From the NCBI RefSeq assembly GCF_014648435.1, contig NZ_BMRC01000005.1:355040-414181 (forward strand): a DNA stretch of 59,142 nucleotides, in the 5' to 3' direction. This DNA comes from Nonomuraea spiralis. GTDB lineage: Bacteria; Actinomycetota; Actinomycetes; Streptosporangiales; Streptosporangiaceae. Position 1 is the first letter of the stretch; each line of letters opens with the position of its first letter. Under the pieces are notes generated by a model that saw only the letters and a list, made by a program, of their open reading frames with translations, was not told the DNA's origin and searched no databases. The position numbers and the translations under genes were made by a program. Shown in pieces: positions 16,297-25,506 of the stretch.

Positions 16297-16826
16297 TGGG
16301 AGTTCCTGAGGATTTGCTGGCCGCGGCAAAGCAGTGCCTGTCCGAACGCGGATATGCCCGCACGACGGTCCGGGACATCGTCGCCGTCTCCGGCAGCAAT
16401 CTCGCCGCGATCAACTATCACTTCCGCTCCAAGGACGCCCTGCTCACCCAGGCGATGATCGAGGTGACCGGCGAAGCGGTCGCGGAGGTGCTCAAGGCGT
16501 TCCCGGACGACTCCAGGGAATGGCTCGAGACGTTCCTGGCGGAACTGATCGTGTCCCTGCGGGCCAATCCGATGGTGTGGCGCGCCAACGTCGAGACGCT
16601 GGCGCAGGCGCCGCATCTTCCCGACGTACGCGCCCGCCTGGCCGAAGGGCAGGCGCTGGCCCTGCGTGAGCTGGCCCGGCGCCTGCCGCGCCAGGACGAG
16701 GCGGGCGCCCAGGTGGTGCTGACGCTGTTCATCGGCCTGCTGGTGCGCTGGCAGGTCGATCCGGACAACGCCCCGACGGCCCACGACCTGGCCGCCGGCA
16801 TCCGTTCGGTGGCGGCGGCCGGCTAA
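16296..16826 (+). CDS. TetR-family transcriptional regulator
   Basis: A 176-aa protein starting VGVPEDLLAAAKQCLSERGY. Its HTH is TTVRDIVAVSGSNLAAINYH followed by FRSKDALLTQAM, the 'INYHF..K' form typical of CerR/UID-like TetR proteins. GTG 16296 has no Shine-Dalgarno and appears leaderless. The gene converges on, and overlaps by 4 bases, the DHA2 exporter gene (ends 16823); the exporter and desaturase upstream of it are the obvious candidate targets. Confidence 0.87.
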   Translation: MGVPEDLLAAAKQCLSERGYARTTVRDIVAVSGSNLAAINYHFRSKDALLTQAMIEVTGEAVAEVLKAFPDDSREWLETFLAELIVSLRANPMVWRANVETLAQAPHLPDVRARLAEGQALALRELARRLPRQDEAGAQVVLTLFIGLLVRWQVDPDNAPTAHDLAAGIRSVAAAG

Positions 16827-18349
16827 CGCAGCACGTGCCGTCCGGACTGGTCCGGGCGCGGTTGCGGCCGGGGCGCACGCCGTACCGAACGCAGCATGAC
16901 CGGCGCGACCAGCGCCATCAGGCACAGGCCCGCGGCGGCGGCGATCATGGCCTGGTGCTGGCCCTGGGTGAAGGCCGCGCGGGCGGCGGCGGCCAGCGCG
17001 GTCCCGGCCGGTTCCGGCAGGTGCCGCGCCGCCTCCAGCGCGCCGCCGAGGGTGTCCAGCGCGGCGGCGGGCGCGCCGGCGTCGCCGAGGCGCCCCCGGT
17101 AGACGGCGGTGCCGATGCTCCCCAGCACGGAGATGCCGAGCGCGCCGCCGAACTCGGTGGCCACCTGCGACAGTCCGGCGACCGAGCCGGCCCGCTCCGG
17201 CGGGGCGGTGGCGATGATCAGGTCGGCGGAGACGGTCAGGACGAGGGTGACGCCGCCGGCCATCAGCATGATCCCGGCGACCAGCAGGCCGGCCTGGCCG
17301 GTCACGTCCAGCCCGGACAGCAGCGCGAACCCGCCGGCGCCGACGAGCAATCCGGCGCAGACCACCGCCCCGGGACGGACCCTGCGGACCAGGACGGGGG
17401 CCAGCCCCGCCGCGAGCATCGCCGTACCGGCCGAGGGGAGCGCGTACAGGCCGGCGACGAGCGGCCGGGCGCCCATGACCATCTGCAGGTACTGGGTGGT
17501 GAACAGGCTGGAGCCGACCATGGCGAAGACGCCGAGGGTGTTGGCGCCGACGGCGGCGGTGAAGGCGCGGCTGCCGAACAGGCGCACGTCCAGCATCGGA
17601 TCGGGCATCGAACGCTGGCGGCGTACGAAGGCGACGCCCAGCGCCAGGCCGGTCACGACGGCCAGGACCGGCGGCAGGCCGAAGCCCTCCTGGGCGATGT
17701 GCTGGATCCCGTAGATCGCGGGCAGGATCGCGCCCAGCGACAGGACCAGGCCGGGCAGGTCGAACCGGCTCGGGTGCGGGTCACGCGACTCGGGGAGCAG
17801 CAGGGGCGCCAGGAGCAGCAGCAACGCCATCACCGGCAGGTTGACCAGGAACACCGAACCCCACCAGAAGTGCTCCAGCAGCGCGCCGCCCATCAGCGGG
17901 CCCAGCATGGCGCCCCCGGCGAACGCGCCGGTCCAGATGGAGATCGCGATCCGCCTCTGGCCGTCGTCGTGGAACATGTTGCGGATCAGCGACAGCGTCG
18001 AGGGCATCAGCGTGGCGCCGCCCAGCCCGAGCAGGGCCCGGGTGGCGATGAGCAGGTCCGCGCTGGGGGAGAAGGCGGCGATCGCGGAGGCGGCGCCGAA
18101 CGCCGCCGCCCCGGCCATCAGCAGCCGTCGCCGTCCGACCCGGTCACCCAGCGTGCCCATCGGCAGCAGCAGTCCGGCCAGCATGAACGGGTAGACGTCG
18201 ATGATCCACAGCAGCTGGGAACCGCTCGGCGCCAGGCTCGCGCTGATGAATGGCAGCGCGTACGACAACACGTGCAGGTCGACGGAGATCAGGAGAACGG
18301 GCAGGACCAGGACGGCCAGCCCGATCCACTGCTTGCGTCCGGCTTTCAT
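16823..18349 (-). CDS. DHA2-family MFS drug exporter (14 TM)
   Basis: A 508-aa major facilitator with 14 predicted helices, of the QacA/SmvA/EmrB drug:H+ antiporter-2 group. Motif A is LPMGTLGDRVGRRRLLM; motif C is in GGAMLGPLMGGALLEHFWWG; the opening is WIGLAVLVLPVLLISVDLHV with the family D near the end of TM1. The start ATG 18349 overlaps the desaturase stop by 4 bases (ATGA), so it is translationally coupled to that enzyme. It probably exports cationic or lipophilic compounds; the coupling suggests a lipid-related or membrane-stress substrate (inference). Confidence 0.92.
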   Translation of the reverse strand: MKAGRKQWIGLAVLVLPVLLISVDLHVLSYALPFISASLAPSGSQLLWIIDVYPFMLAGLLLPMGTLGDRVGRRRLLMAGAAAFGAASAIAAFSPSADLLIATRALLGLGGATLMPSTLSLIRNMFHDDGQRRIAISIWTGAFAGGAMLGPLMGGALLEHFWWGSVFLVNLPVMALLLLLAPLLLPESRDPHPSRFDLPGLVLSLGAILPAIYGIQHIAQEGFGLPPVLAVVTGLALGVAFVRRQRSMPDPMLDVRLFGSRAFTAAVGANTLGVFAMVGSSLFTTQYLQMVMGARPLVAGLYALPSAGTAMLAAGLAPVLVRRVRPGAVVCAGLLVGAGGFALLSGLDVTGQAGLLVAGIMLMAGGVTLVLTVSADLIIATAPPERAGSVAGLSQVATEFGGALGISVLGSIGTAVYRGRLGDAGAPAAALDTLGGALEAARHLPEPAGTALAAAARAAFTQGQHQAMIAAAAGLCLMALVAPVMLRSVRRAPRPQPRPDQSGRHVLR

Positions 18350-19374
18350 GGGCGGCCTTTCTGCCTGAGGGGAGCACCGGCGTGGTGCAGGTGGCGGAGG
18401 GCCTCGCCGTGCGAGGCCAGGAAACCGACTTCGTGGTACGGCAGGCCCAGCCGGCGGCAGTGGGCTTGCACGATGGGTCGCGCCAGGCGGAGGTTGGGGC
18501 TGGGCATGCTGGGGAACAGGTGGTGCTCGATCTGGTAGTTGAGCCCGCCCATGGCGACGTCGACGAAGCGGCCGCCGCGTACGTTGCGGGTGGTGAGCAC
18601 CTGCTTGCGCAGGAAGTCGAGGGTGGCCTCCCCGGTCAGCGTCGGCATGCCCTTGTGGCCGGGGGCGAAGACGCAGCCCATGTAGAGGCCGAACAGCCCC
18701 TGGTGCACGGCGAAGAAGACCAGCGCCTTGCCCGGTGACAGGACCCAGGCCAGCGCGCCCAGGTAGAGGACGAAGTGGGCGAGCAGCAGCGCGCCCTCCA
18801 GGGCGCGGTGTCTCATCCAGGGCCGGCGTAGGGCGCGGATGCCGCCCAGGTGCAGGTTGAGCCCCTCCAGAAGGAGCAGCGGGTAGAACAGCAGGGCCTG
18901 CCGGCCGCCGATGAGCCGGGCCGGCCCGCGGCTGTCGCGCGCCTGCCGCTGCGACCACACCAGGACGTCGGGGACGACGTCCGGGTCGAGGTCTTCGTGG
19001 TTGGGGTTGGCATGGTGGCGGGTGTGCTTGTTCATCCACCAGCCGTAGCCGAGGCCGATCCCGAGATTGCCGCCGAGGCGTCCGAGGGCCTCGCTCGGGC
19101 CGCGGGCGGCGAAGATCTGCCGGTGTGCGAGGTCGTGCAGGACGAGGGCGACCTGGGCGAAGACGATCGCGAAGCAGGCGGCCAGCGGCACCTGGAGCCA
19201 GGAGTCGCCGAGCAGGAAGAACGCCGCCACGCCCGCCAGGTAGAGGCCGGCCACCGCGCCGAGCCGGGACAGGTAGTGGCGGGGGCGGCGGTCGAGGAGC
19301 CCGGCCTGCCTGATGCGTCTGGACAGGTGGCTGAAGTCGCTCGCGGCCGGGGCCGTTGCGGTTGTTTGTGGCAT
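18346..19374 (-). CDS. Membrane fatty-acid desaturase
   Basis: A 342-aa di-iron acyl desaturase. All three histidine boxes are present: HDLAH (box 1), HTRHH (box 2, in NKHTRHHANPNHEDLDPDV) and QIEHH (box 3, in GGLNYQIEHHLFPSM), with four membrane helices between. This is the front-end/acyl-lipid type that introduces a cis double bond using O2 and reduced ferredoxin or rubredoxin. ATG 19374 is chosen; ATG 19386 in frame is possible and would overlap the left arm of the upstream operator. It is coupled to the DHA2 exporter downstream. Confidence 0.93.
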   Translation of the reverse strand: MPQTTATAPAASDFSHLSRRIRQAGLLDRRPRHYLSRLGAVAGLYLAGVAAFFLLGDSWLQVPLAACFAIVFAQVALVLHDLAHRQIFAARGPSEALGRLGGNLGIGLGYGWWMNKHTRHHANPNHEDLDPDVVPDVLVWSQRQARDSRGPARLIGGRQALLFYPLLLLEGLNLHLGGIRALRRPWMRHRALEGALLLAHFVLYLGALAWVLSPGKALVFFAVHQGLFGLYMGCVFAPGHKGMPTLTGEATLDFLRKQVLTTRNVRGGRFVDVAMGGLNYQIEHHLFPSMPSPNLRLARPIVQAHCRRLGLPYHEVGFLASHGEALRHLHHAGAPLRQKGRP

Positions 19375-19386
19375 GCCGCCGACCAT

Positions 19387-19420
19387 ACACACGTTTTGAA
19401 CAAATGCGCAAAACATGTGT
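19387..19420. promoter_or_regulatory. Inverted-repeat operator upstream of the desaturase-exporter pair
   Basis: ACACACGTTTTG (19387-19398) and CAAAACATGTGT (19409-19420) are inverted repeats with 11 of 12 pairs matched and a 10-nt spacer. They lie just upstream of the desaturase start on the minus strand and are strikingly AT-rich against the surroundings. A TetR-type repressor, most simply the product of 16296-16826, could bind here. Confidence 0.6.
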
Positions 19421-19486
19421 TTGTGACAACTGTTTGGACTGAGCGGCCGCACTGGACGGTGATCGTCGCGTGGCTATGCTGTGGCG

Positions 19487-19774
19487 ATGCAGGTGGAGTT
19501 CAGCGGTGAGGTGTGGTTCTGGAGGGGGCCCGCGCCCTGGCACTTCGTCACCGTCCCCGACGAGGAGTGCCAGGACCTGGCGATGACCGCCGCCTCGGTG
19601 AGCTACGGCTGGGGCATGGTCCCCGTCACCGCCCAGATCCACGAGACCCGATGGCGTACGTCGTTGTTCCCCAAGGACGGCCGCTACCTCGTGCCGGTCA
19701 AGGCGGGGGTGCGCAGCGCGGAGGGGCTGGACGTGGGGGACGTGGTGACCGTCCGCCTGACCGTCGAACTCTGA
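19487..19774 (+). CDS. DUF1905-domain protein
   Basis: A 95-aa protein covering the DUF1905 beta-barrel: MQVEFSGEVWFWRGPAPWHF, the conserved W-G-x-x-P-V region (YGWGMVPVTAQIHETRWRTS), LFPKDGRYLVPVKAGVR and the closing GDVVTVRLTVEL. The biochemical role of the family is unknown. The ATG at 19487 has no Shine-Dalgarno, but TATGCT (19475-19480) lies 6 nt upstream with a weak TGGACG -35, so a leaderless transcript is likely. An in-frame GTG at 19481 is an alternative. Confidence 0.85.
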   Translation: MQVEFSGEVWFWRGPAPWHFVTVPDEECQDLAMTAASVSYGWGMVPVTAQIHETRWRTSLFPKDGRYLVPVKAGVRSAEGLDVGDVVTVRLTVEL

Positions 19775-19947
19775 GCTCCGCCTGGTGGAGGACGACCTGC
19801 GCCGGCGGTTTCTCCGGATCTGTGCGGTCCTGCTAGCCTGATCGCCGTTCTGCCGGAAGGCGGGAAGCCAGGCGGTCGTGTCACGCGGGAAGAGCCCCGG
19901 CGAGCCGCCCGGCCCACACCACCACGACGTTGGGGACACCACTGAGC

Positions 19948-20265
19948 ATGAGCGCGGAAGAGGATTTCCAGCGGGTCGGCGCCGAGCTGGCCGACCTGGG
20001 TGTGCGGGTTTCCCGCATGATGGGCAGCCCCGCGCTCAAGGACCAGGCGGGGAAGGTGTTCGCGAGCCTGCAGCGTGACGGCGCGATGGTGTTCCGGCTG
20101 GTCAGGGACACCCCTGAGCACGCGGCCGCGCTCGAGCTGGCCGGGGCGTGCCTGTTCGACCCCATGGGGCAGGGCCGCGCGGTCAAGGACTGGGTGGTCG
20201 TGCCCCACTCCTCGGCCGGGCGATGGACGGATCTGGCCGAGGTCGCCCTCAGCCGCCCACGCTGA
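19948..20265 (+). CDS. Small cytoplasmic protein, not recognised
   Basis: A 105-aa protein starting SAEEDFQRVGAELADLGVRV. It appears all-helical at first (to about residue 55), then ends with a beta-like segment (GRAVKDWVVVPHSSAGRWTD). It has no signal peptide or membrane helix. An upstream TTG at 19930 is less likely than ATG 19948. The 173-bp interval before it (19775-19947) holds no gene and no clear promoter. Confidence 0.6.
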   Translation: MSAEEDFQRVGAELADLGVRVSRMMGSPALKDQAGKVFASLQRDGAMVFRLVRDTPEHAAALELAGACLFDPMGQGRAVKDWVVVPHSSAGRWTDLAEVALSRPR

Positions 20266-20315
20266 TCAGCCGGCCGGCGGTCGTTCCGGCGGGCCGATAC
20301 AGCTGGACCCAGCCC

Positions 20316-21311
20316 TTAGACCCAGCCGCGTTCGCGGGCCTCCAGGCCCGCCTGGAAGCGGGTGACGGCGTTCAGGTCGCGCATGACGGCGTGGATGCGG
20401 CGCTGTACGGTGCGCAGCCCGAGCCCCAGCGTCCGCGCGATGGCCTCGTCCGTCAGGCCGCCCGCGAGCAGCCCGAGCAGCTCTCTGGTCGGCTCGTCGG
20501 GCTCGTCGGAACGCGTGGTGCACTCGGCGGAGTGCGCGGCCGGCCGGGAGACCGCGCGTAGGGGCAACGCCCGCCGCCACTCCAGTTCGAACAGCGCGAT
20601 CAGCGCGTCGAGCAGGGCGGACCGGTGCAGGACGAACGCCGCGTCGATGGAGTTGGACCCGTTGCGGATGGGGATCAGGGCGAGCGAGTCGTCGGCGATC
20701 CACATCTTGGCCGCCGCCCCGGCCACCACGCGGGCCTGCTCCCCGTGGGCGATGGAGTCCTGGATGAGGCGTAACTTGCCGGGGACCGCCAGGGACTCCC
20801 GGTCGTACACGGTCCGGTAGTCGATGCCCGACCTGAGCATCTGCCGCTCGCGCTCGACGTTGTCGCCGTGACCGCGCATGGCGTACGGGGGCTTGTCGAT
20901 GTTGCGGAACATGGCCTGGACGCTGTCCTGCAGCGCGTACGCCCGGTTGATGATGTTGTCGGTCCCGGTGATGACCTCCACCTGCTCGGCCGGATGCGTC
21001 GTGTAGCGGGAGGCCAGGTGGAACGAGCCGGTCAGCTCGTGGATCGCCGTACGGACCTGCTGGAGCTGCTCCTCGTGCCGGGTGAGCAGCGGTCTGATGG
21101 CGATGTCGGGGGCGACGGCGACATAACGGGCGCGGCGGCCCGGCAGCCTGCTGGCCAGGCCGCGCCGCGCGAAGGAGGCCAGCGTACGGGCGGCGAGGAG
21201 CGTCGAGACGTCGCACTGCGCGGCGAGCTCGTCGGCGGATGATCGCGGGTTGTCCACGAGGTTCACGTACAGGCGGCTCTCGGCCGGTGAGAGGCCGATC
21301 GCTTCGAGCAT
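20316..21311 (-). CDS. TrmB-like/LuxR-type transcriptional regulator
   Basis: A 331-aa protein. The N-terminal TrmB-like winged helix (LEAIGLSPAESRLYVNLVDN, SADELAAQCDVSTLLAARTL) and the C-terminal LuxR/GerE HTH (LGLLAGGLTDEAIARTLGLG followed by LRTVQRRIHAVM) flank a central sensor-like region (about 95-245). This is the common streptomycete 'helix-turn-helix transcriptional regulator' architecture. ATG 21311 has AAGGG 8 nt upstream; GTG 21320 is too close to that site. The gene is divergent from the large secreted S8 peptidase and may control it. Confidence 0.85.
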   Translation of the reverse strand: MLEAIGLSPAESRLYVNLVDNPRSSADELAAQCDVSTLLAARTLASFARRGLASRLPGRRARYVAVAPDIAIRPLLTRHEEQLQQVRTAIHELTGSFHLASRYTTHPAEQVEVITGTDNIINRAYALQDSVQAMFRNIDKPPYAMRGHGDNVERERQMLRSGIDYRTVYDRESLAVPGKLRLIQDSIAHGEQARVVAGAAAKMWIADDSLALIPIRNGSNSIDAAFVLHRSALLDALIALFELEWRRALPLRAVSRPAAHSAECTTRSDEPDEPTRELLGLLAGGLTDEAIARTLGLGLRTVQRRIHAVMRDLNAVTRFQAGLEARERGWV

Positions 21312-21481
21312 CGACGACACCCTTTCTCGCGGAGACAGGGCGGCGGGTTACCGCCACCTGGCGGGTTTTGGCCCGTTCGGCGGACTTGTGCCCTGACTGA
21401 ATCCCAGATTAGGTCAGCAAAGAAATGATCTCCATCGCGCACGGGCGACGATGGCCGGTGTTCTCACGTCTGGAGAAAGTT

Positions 21482-24400
21482 GTGCGCATGCTGTCCACCC
21501 CCCGGCGCCGCGGGCTCGCGGCCTTACTCGCGGCCGTACTCGCCGTGCCGCTCGTCGCGGCTCCGGCGGCGGCCACCGCGACGACCGCGCCACCCGGGGC
21601 CGCCAAGGCGGACGCGCGGGTGACCGGCACGCCTCCCGTCAAGATCACGCTGATCACCGGGGACACCGTCGTCTACGCCAAGGACGGCAAGGGCCGCGCG
21701 TCGGCCACGCTGGAGCCCGGCGACGGCCGGGAGGCGCGGACGTTCCAGGCCCAGCAGAACGATCACGGCTACTACGTCATCCCCGCTGACGCCTCGCCTT
21801 ACGTCACCAAGGGACTGCTGGACAAGGAACTGTTCAACGTCGACTACCTGGCGGCCAACGGGTACGGCGACGCCAAGGCCGCGCAGATCCCCCTCATCGT
21901 CCAGTACGACCCCCGTACCAAGGCCGCCGACCTGGCCGGCAAGGCGAAGTCGCTCAAGGGCGGCGCGGAGCCGACGGTGCTGGACAGCATCGACGGCGCC
22001 GCGATCAAGGTGGACAAGAAGCAGGCCACCGCGTTCTGGCGCTCACTCGGGCCGGGGCAGTCGCTCGGAGAAACCCGCGACAACGCCAAGGCCCTGGCGG
22101 GCGGCCTGCGCAAGGTCTGGCTCGACGGCAAGGTCAAGGCGCTCGACGACGTCAGCAACCCGCAGATCGGCGCCCCCACCGCCTGGGCGGCCGGCTTCGA
22201 CGGCACGGGCGCGACGGTGGGCATCATCGACTCCGGGATCGACACCGCGCATCCCGACCTCCAGGGCCGGATCGCCGCGGCCCGCAACTTCGTCCCCGCG
22301 GGCAGCCCGGGCGGCGGCAACCCTGACGAGGTCACCGACCGGGTCGGCCACGGCACCCACGTGGCCTCCATCGTCGCGGGCAGCGGCGCCGCCTCGAACG
22401 GCAGGTACAAGGGCGTCGCCCCCGGCGCCCGGCTGACCGTCGCCAAGGCGCTGGACGACAACGGGACCGGCAGCGACTCCGAGATCATCGCGGCGATGCA
22501 GTGGCAGGCGGCCACCGCGCACGTCCGGGTGGTCAACATGAGCCTGGGCAGCCAGACCGCGACCGACGGCACCGACCCGCTGAGCCAGGCGGCCGACGAG
22601 CTGACCGCCCGGTACGGCACGCTGTTCGTGGTCGCGGCGGGCAACTCCGGCCCCGGCCGGTACACCGTCGGAGCACCCGGCGCGGCGAACTCGGCGCTCA
22701 CCGTCGGCGCGGTCGACTCGGCCGACAGGATCGCCTCGTTCTCCAGCCGCGGTCCGCGCGTGAGCGACGACTTCGCGATCAAGCCGGAGATCACCGCGCC
22801 CGGCGTGAACATCATCGCGGCGCGCGCGGCGGGCACCTCGCTGGGCGCGGGCAGCAGCGTCCCGGGCGGCGGCCCGATCGACGACAACTACACCGCGGCG
22901 TCCGGCACCTCGATGGCCGCCCCGCACGTGGCGGCCGCCGCGGGCATCCTCGCCGCGCAGCACCCCGACTGGACGCCCGAGCAGCTCAAGACCGCTCTGA
23001 CCGGCACCGCGAAGCCGGGCGACGCCCCGGCCTACGACCAGGGCTCGGGCCGGCTGGACCTCGGGCAGGCCGTCACCCAGCAGGTCTTCGACGACCTGGC
23101 GACGGTCTACGCCGGGTTCACCGACCCGTACGCCGGCCAGACGCTCACCAGGAAGGTGACCTTCCGCAACACCGGCGGGGAACCGGTCACGCTGGACCTG
23201 TCCCTGGCGCTGAAGCGCGGCGAGGCCCAGGCGCCCGCCGGGATGGCCACGCTCAGCCCGTCGTCGCTGACCGTCCCCGCGGGCGGGTCCGCGAGCGCGG
23301 ACCTCACCGTCGAGCCCACGCTCGGCGACCCCGGCTGGTACGAGGGACGCCTGACGGCCACGGCCGGCACCACCCGCCTGACGGCGCCGATCGCCTTCCG
23401 CAAGGGCGCCAAGATGGACACCGTACGCGTCAGGCTCGCCGGCAGGCCGGAATGGACGATCCTGCCGGGCGTCCTGTCCGCCCTGCGGGTCAGCGACACC
23501 GACCCCCTCCTCGAAGGGGAGCCGATGACCCTGGCCACCATGGACTGGCGGACCACCGACACGCCGGGCACGCTGGAGACCGACCTCAAGCTCGCGCACG
23601 GCGGCGTCTACTCCATCGGCGCCACGCCCACCTGGTTCACCAAGCCGGACCGGCAGCTCCAGTACACCTCGCTGCTCGCCCCCGAGGTCAAGCTCGACGG
23701 CGACACCACGGTGACCCTGGACGCGACCGACGCCGAGCCGATCCAGGTGAGCACCCCCCGCACGTCGGAGGGGGCGTTCATGAACGTGATGGTCCTGCGC
23801 ACGACCGCCTCGGGCCAGATGTACGCCGACGCGTCGCTGCTGAGCTACGAGCCGGTCAACAGGGGCAGGTACTGCGTCACGCGGGTGCGGAAGGCGCCCG
23901 CGGTGGGCACCTTCACGGTGCTGTTCGACCAGGTCCGCCGTGCTCCCGAGGTCGAGCTGACCGTGCCGGGGCTCCAGCTCACCCCCCATTACGTCAGCGA
24001 GCAGGACGCGGCGGTGCCGAAGTTCGCCGCCGACCGGCGCCTGAGCCTGACCACGGGCGACGACCTGCGCGGCGGCGCGGACGCGCGCGGCAAGCTCGTC
24101 CACCTCCCCGCCAGGGACTCGCTCCCGCTCTTCCTGGCCGACCTCGACCTGGCCATCAAGGCCGGCGCCGCGGGCGTGGTCACCAGCGACCGGTTCGCCT
24201 GGCTGCTCACCGACCCGGCGTACGAGGCCCAGAACAAGATCCCGCTGTTGTGGATCGACAGCGGCGAGGCCGACCGGCTCGGCAAGGCCCTGGCCCGCAA
24301 GCCGTACCCGGGCGCCGCTCTGCACGTGACGCCCACCACCCCGTTCGAGTACAAACTGGCCTACTACGTGAAGGGCACCACGGCGGGCCGGCTGAACTTC

Positions 24401-25456
24401 GCCCCGAAGGCCCGCGACCTCACCGAGATCGAGACCACCTACCACGCGCAGTTCCCCGCGCCGGCGGGCACGTGGGGGTCGAGCGCGAACTTCACCGAGG
24501 TCAACCACACCTACACGCCCGACCAGCGCCTCAGCATCCGCGGCTCGCACAGCTTCGCCGGGCCCGCCGCCAGGACCGAGTACTACAACGCGCCCGGCCG
24601 GGACGTGTTGTGGCAGCGTGACTACGCCTTCCTCGACCTCGCCACGGGCGGCGCGCGCTTCGCCTCCTCCGCCCGCGGCTTCACCCGCGCCGCCAAGGAG
24701 CGGGAGGACTGGAACGAGGCCGTCGTCCCCGCGCAGTTCACCGCCGGTCCCGACCTGCCGGACTGGGCCGGCCAGGCCGTCTACTGCGACGGCTGCCGCC
24801 AGGGCGACCGGCTGAGGCTGCGCGCGCTCAGCCCGCTCGGCTTCGGGTACTACTCCGACGCCTCCGACCCGAGCCACATGTACCAGGGCGCGCAGGGGAC
24901 CGAGGAGATCCACCTGTTCAGCGGCACCACCGAGGTCGAGCCGCAGTACGACGACCTGGGCCTGCCCTACTACGCCGTCCCCGCCGGATCCGGCGCGTAC
25001 CGGCTCACGGACTCGTGGAAGGACGCCTTCGCCGGAAAGCACCCCGGTACGAGCGTCGAGACCACCTGGACGTTCCGCTCGGCCCGCCCGACGGCCGGCG
25101 ACGCCCCGCAGCCCTGCCTGGACACCGTGTTGTGGGGCGACAAGCAGCCCTGCGCCCAGGCGCCGCTGATCCGCCTCAAGTACGGGCTCAAGCTGCCGGA
25201 GAACGACACGGTCCAGGCCGGCAGGCCCTTCACCTTCACCGTCAGGCCCGAGGGCGGCAGGTCGCCGTCGCTGGAGAGAGTCTGGATCTCCGACGACAAG
25301 GGCGCGCACTGGACGCCGGCCAAGGTGCTGCCCGGTGACAAGGTGCTCGCGCTCAACCCGAAGGGCCCGGGCAGCGTCTCGATCAAGGTCGAGGCGAAGG
25401 ACCGGGACGGCAACTCGGTCCAGCAGGTTCTCGCCGACGCCTACCTCGTGAAGTGA
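21482..25456 (+). CDS. Large secreted S8 (subtilisin-family) serine peptidase
   Basis: A 1,324-aa precursor. GTG 21482 is chosen because GGAG (21472-21475) lies 6 nt upstream; ATG 21488 would be 12 nt away. A Sec signal peptide (about 1-35, ending AAPAAATATT) and a propeptide of about 200 aa precede the catalytic domain. The triad is D250 (VGIIDSGIDTAHPDL), H290 (GHGTHVASIVAG) and S477 (SGTSMAAPHVAAAAG), with oxyanion N388 (VVAAGNSGPG). Behind it are a beta-sandwich, a PA-like segment (about 860-930) and a long C-terminal beta-rich region. The enzyme is extracellular with no cell-wall anchor. A strong terminator follows at 25457. Confidence 0.95.
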   Translation: MRMLSTPRRRGLAALLAAVLAVPLVAAPAAATATTAPPGAAKADARVTGTPPVKITLITGDTVVYAKDGKGRASATLEPGDGREARTFQAQQNDHGYYVIPADASPYVTKGLLDKELFNVDYLAANGYGDAKAAQIPLIVQYDPRTKAADLAGKAKSLKGGAEPTVLDSIDGAAIKVDKKQATAFWRSLGPGQSLGETRDNAKALAGGLRKVWLDGKVKALDDVSNPQIGAPTAWAAGFDGTGATVGIIDSGIDTAHPDLQGRIAAARNFVPAGSPGGGNPDEVTDRVGHGTHVASIVAGSGAASNGRYKGVAPGARLTVAKALDDNGTGSDSEIIAAMQWQAATAHVRVVNMSLGSQTATDGTDPLSQAADELTARYGTLFVVAAGNSGPGRYTVGAPGAANSALTVGAVDSADRIASFSSRGPRVSDDFAIKPEITAPGVNIIAARAAGTSLGAGSSVPGGGPIDDNYTAASGTSMAAPHVAAAAGILAAQHPDWTPEQLKTALTGTAKPGDAPAYDQGSGRLDLGQAVTQQVFDDLATVYAGFTDPYAGQTLTRKVTFRNTGGEPVTLDLSLALKRGEAQAPAGMATLSPSSLTVPAGGSASADLTVEPTLGDPGWYEGRLTATAGTTRLTAPIAFRKGAKMDTVRVRLAGRPEWTILPGVLSALRVSDTDPLLEGEPMTLATMDWRTTDTPGTLETDLKLAHGGVYSIGATPTWFTKPDRQLQYTSLLAPEVKLDGDTTVTLDATDAEPIQVSTPRTSEGAFMNVMVLRTTASGQMYADASLLSYEPVNRGRYCVTRVRKAPAVGTFTVLFDQVRRAPEVELTVPGLQLTPHYVSEQDAAVPKFAADRRLSLTTGDDLRGGADARGKLVHLPARDSLPLFLADLDLAIKAGAAGVVTSDRFAWLLTDPAYEAQNKIPLLWIDSGEADRLGKALARKPYPGAALHVTPTTPFEYKLAYYVKGTTAGRLNFAPKARDLTEIETTYHAQFPAPAGTWGSSANFTEVNHTYTPDQRLSIRGSHSFAGPAARTEYYNAPGRDVLWQRDYAFLDLATGGARFASSARGFTRAAKEREDWNEAVVPAQFTAGPDLPDWAGQAVYCDGCRQGDRLRLRALSPLGFGYYSDASDPSHMYQGAQGTEEIHLFSGTTEVEPQYDDLGLPYYAVPAGSGAYRLTDSWKDAFAGKHPGTSVETTWTFRSARPTAGDAPQPCLDTVLWGDKQPCAQAPLIRLKYGLKLPENDTVQAGRPFTFTVRPEGGRSPSLERVWISDDKGAHWTPAKVLPGDKVLALNPKGPGSVSIKVEAKDRDGNSVQQVLADAYLVK

Positions 25457-25498
25457 CCGCCGGAGCGGGGGCGGGAAGCTCTGCCCCCGCTCCGGCGG
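25457..25498. terminator. Strong bidirectional hairpin terminator
   Basis: A perfect 16-bp stem (25457-25472 with 25483-25498, arm CCGCCGGAGCGGGGGC) and a 10-nt loop begin directly after the peptidase stop and end 8 bp before the end of the convergent nitroreductase gene. It serves both transcripts. Confidence 0.85.
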
Positions 25499-25506
25499 CC
25501 CACGCC

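Noticed and set aside
16835..18538. A 567-codon plus-strand frame opposite the DHA2 exporter
   Set aside because: Gln/Arg/Gly-rich translation without a ribosome site; shadow of the exporter.
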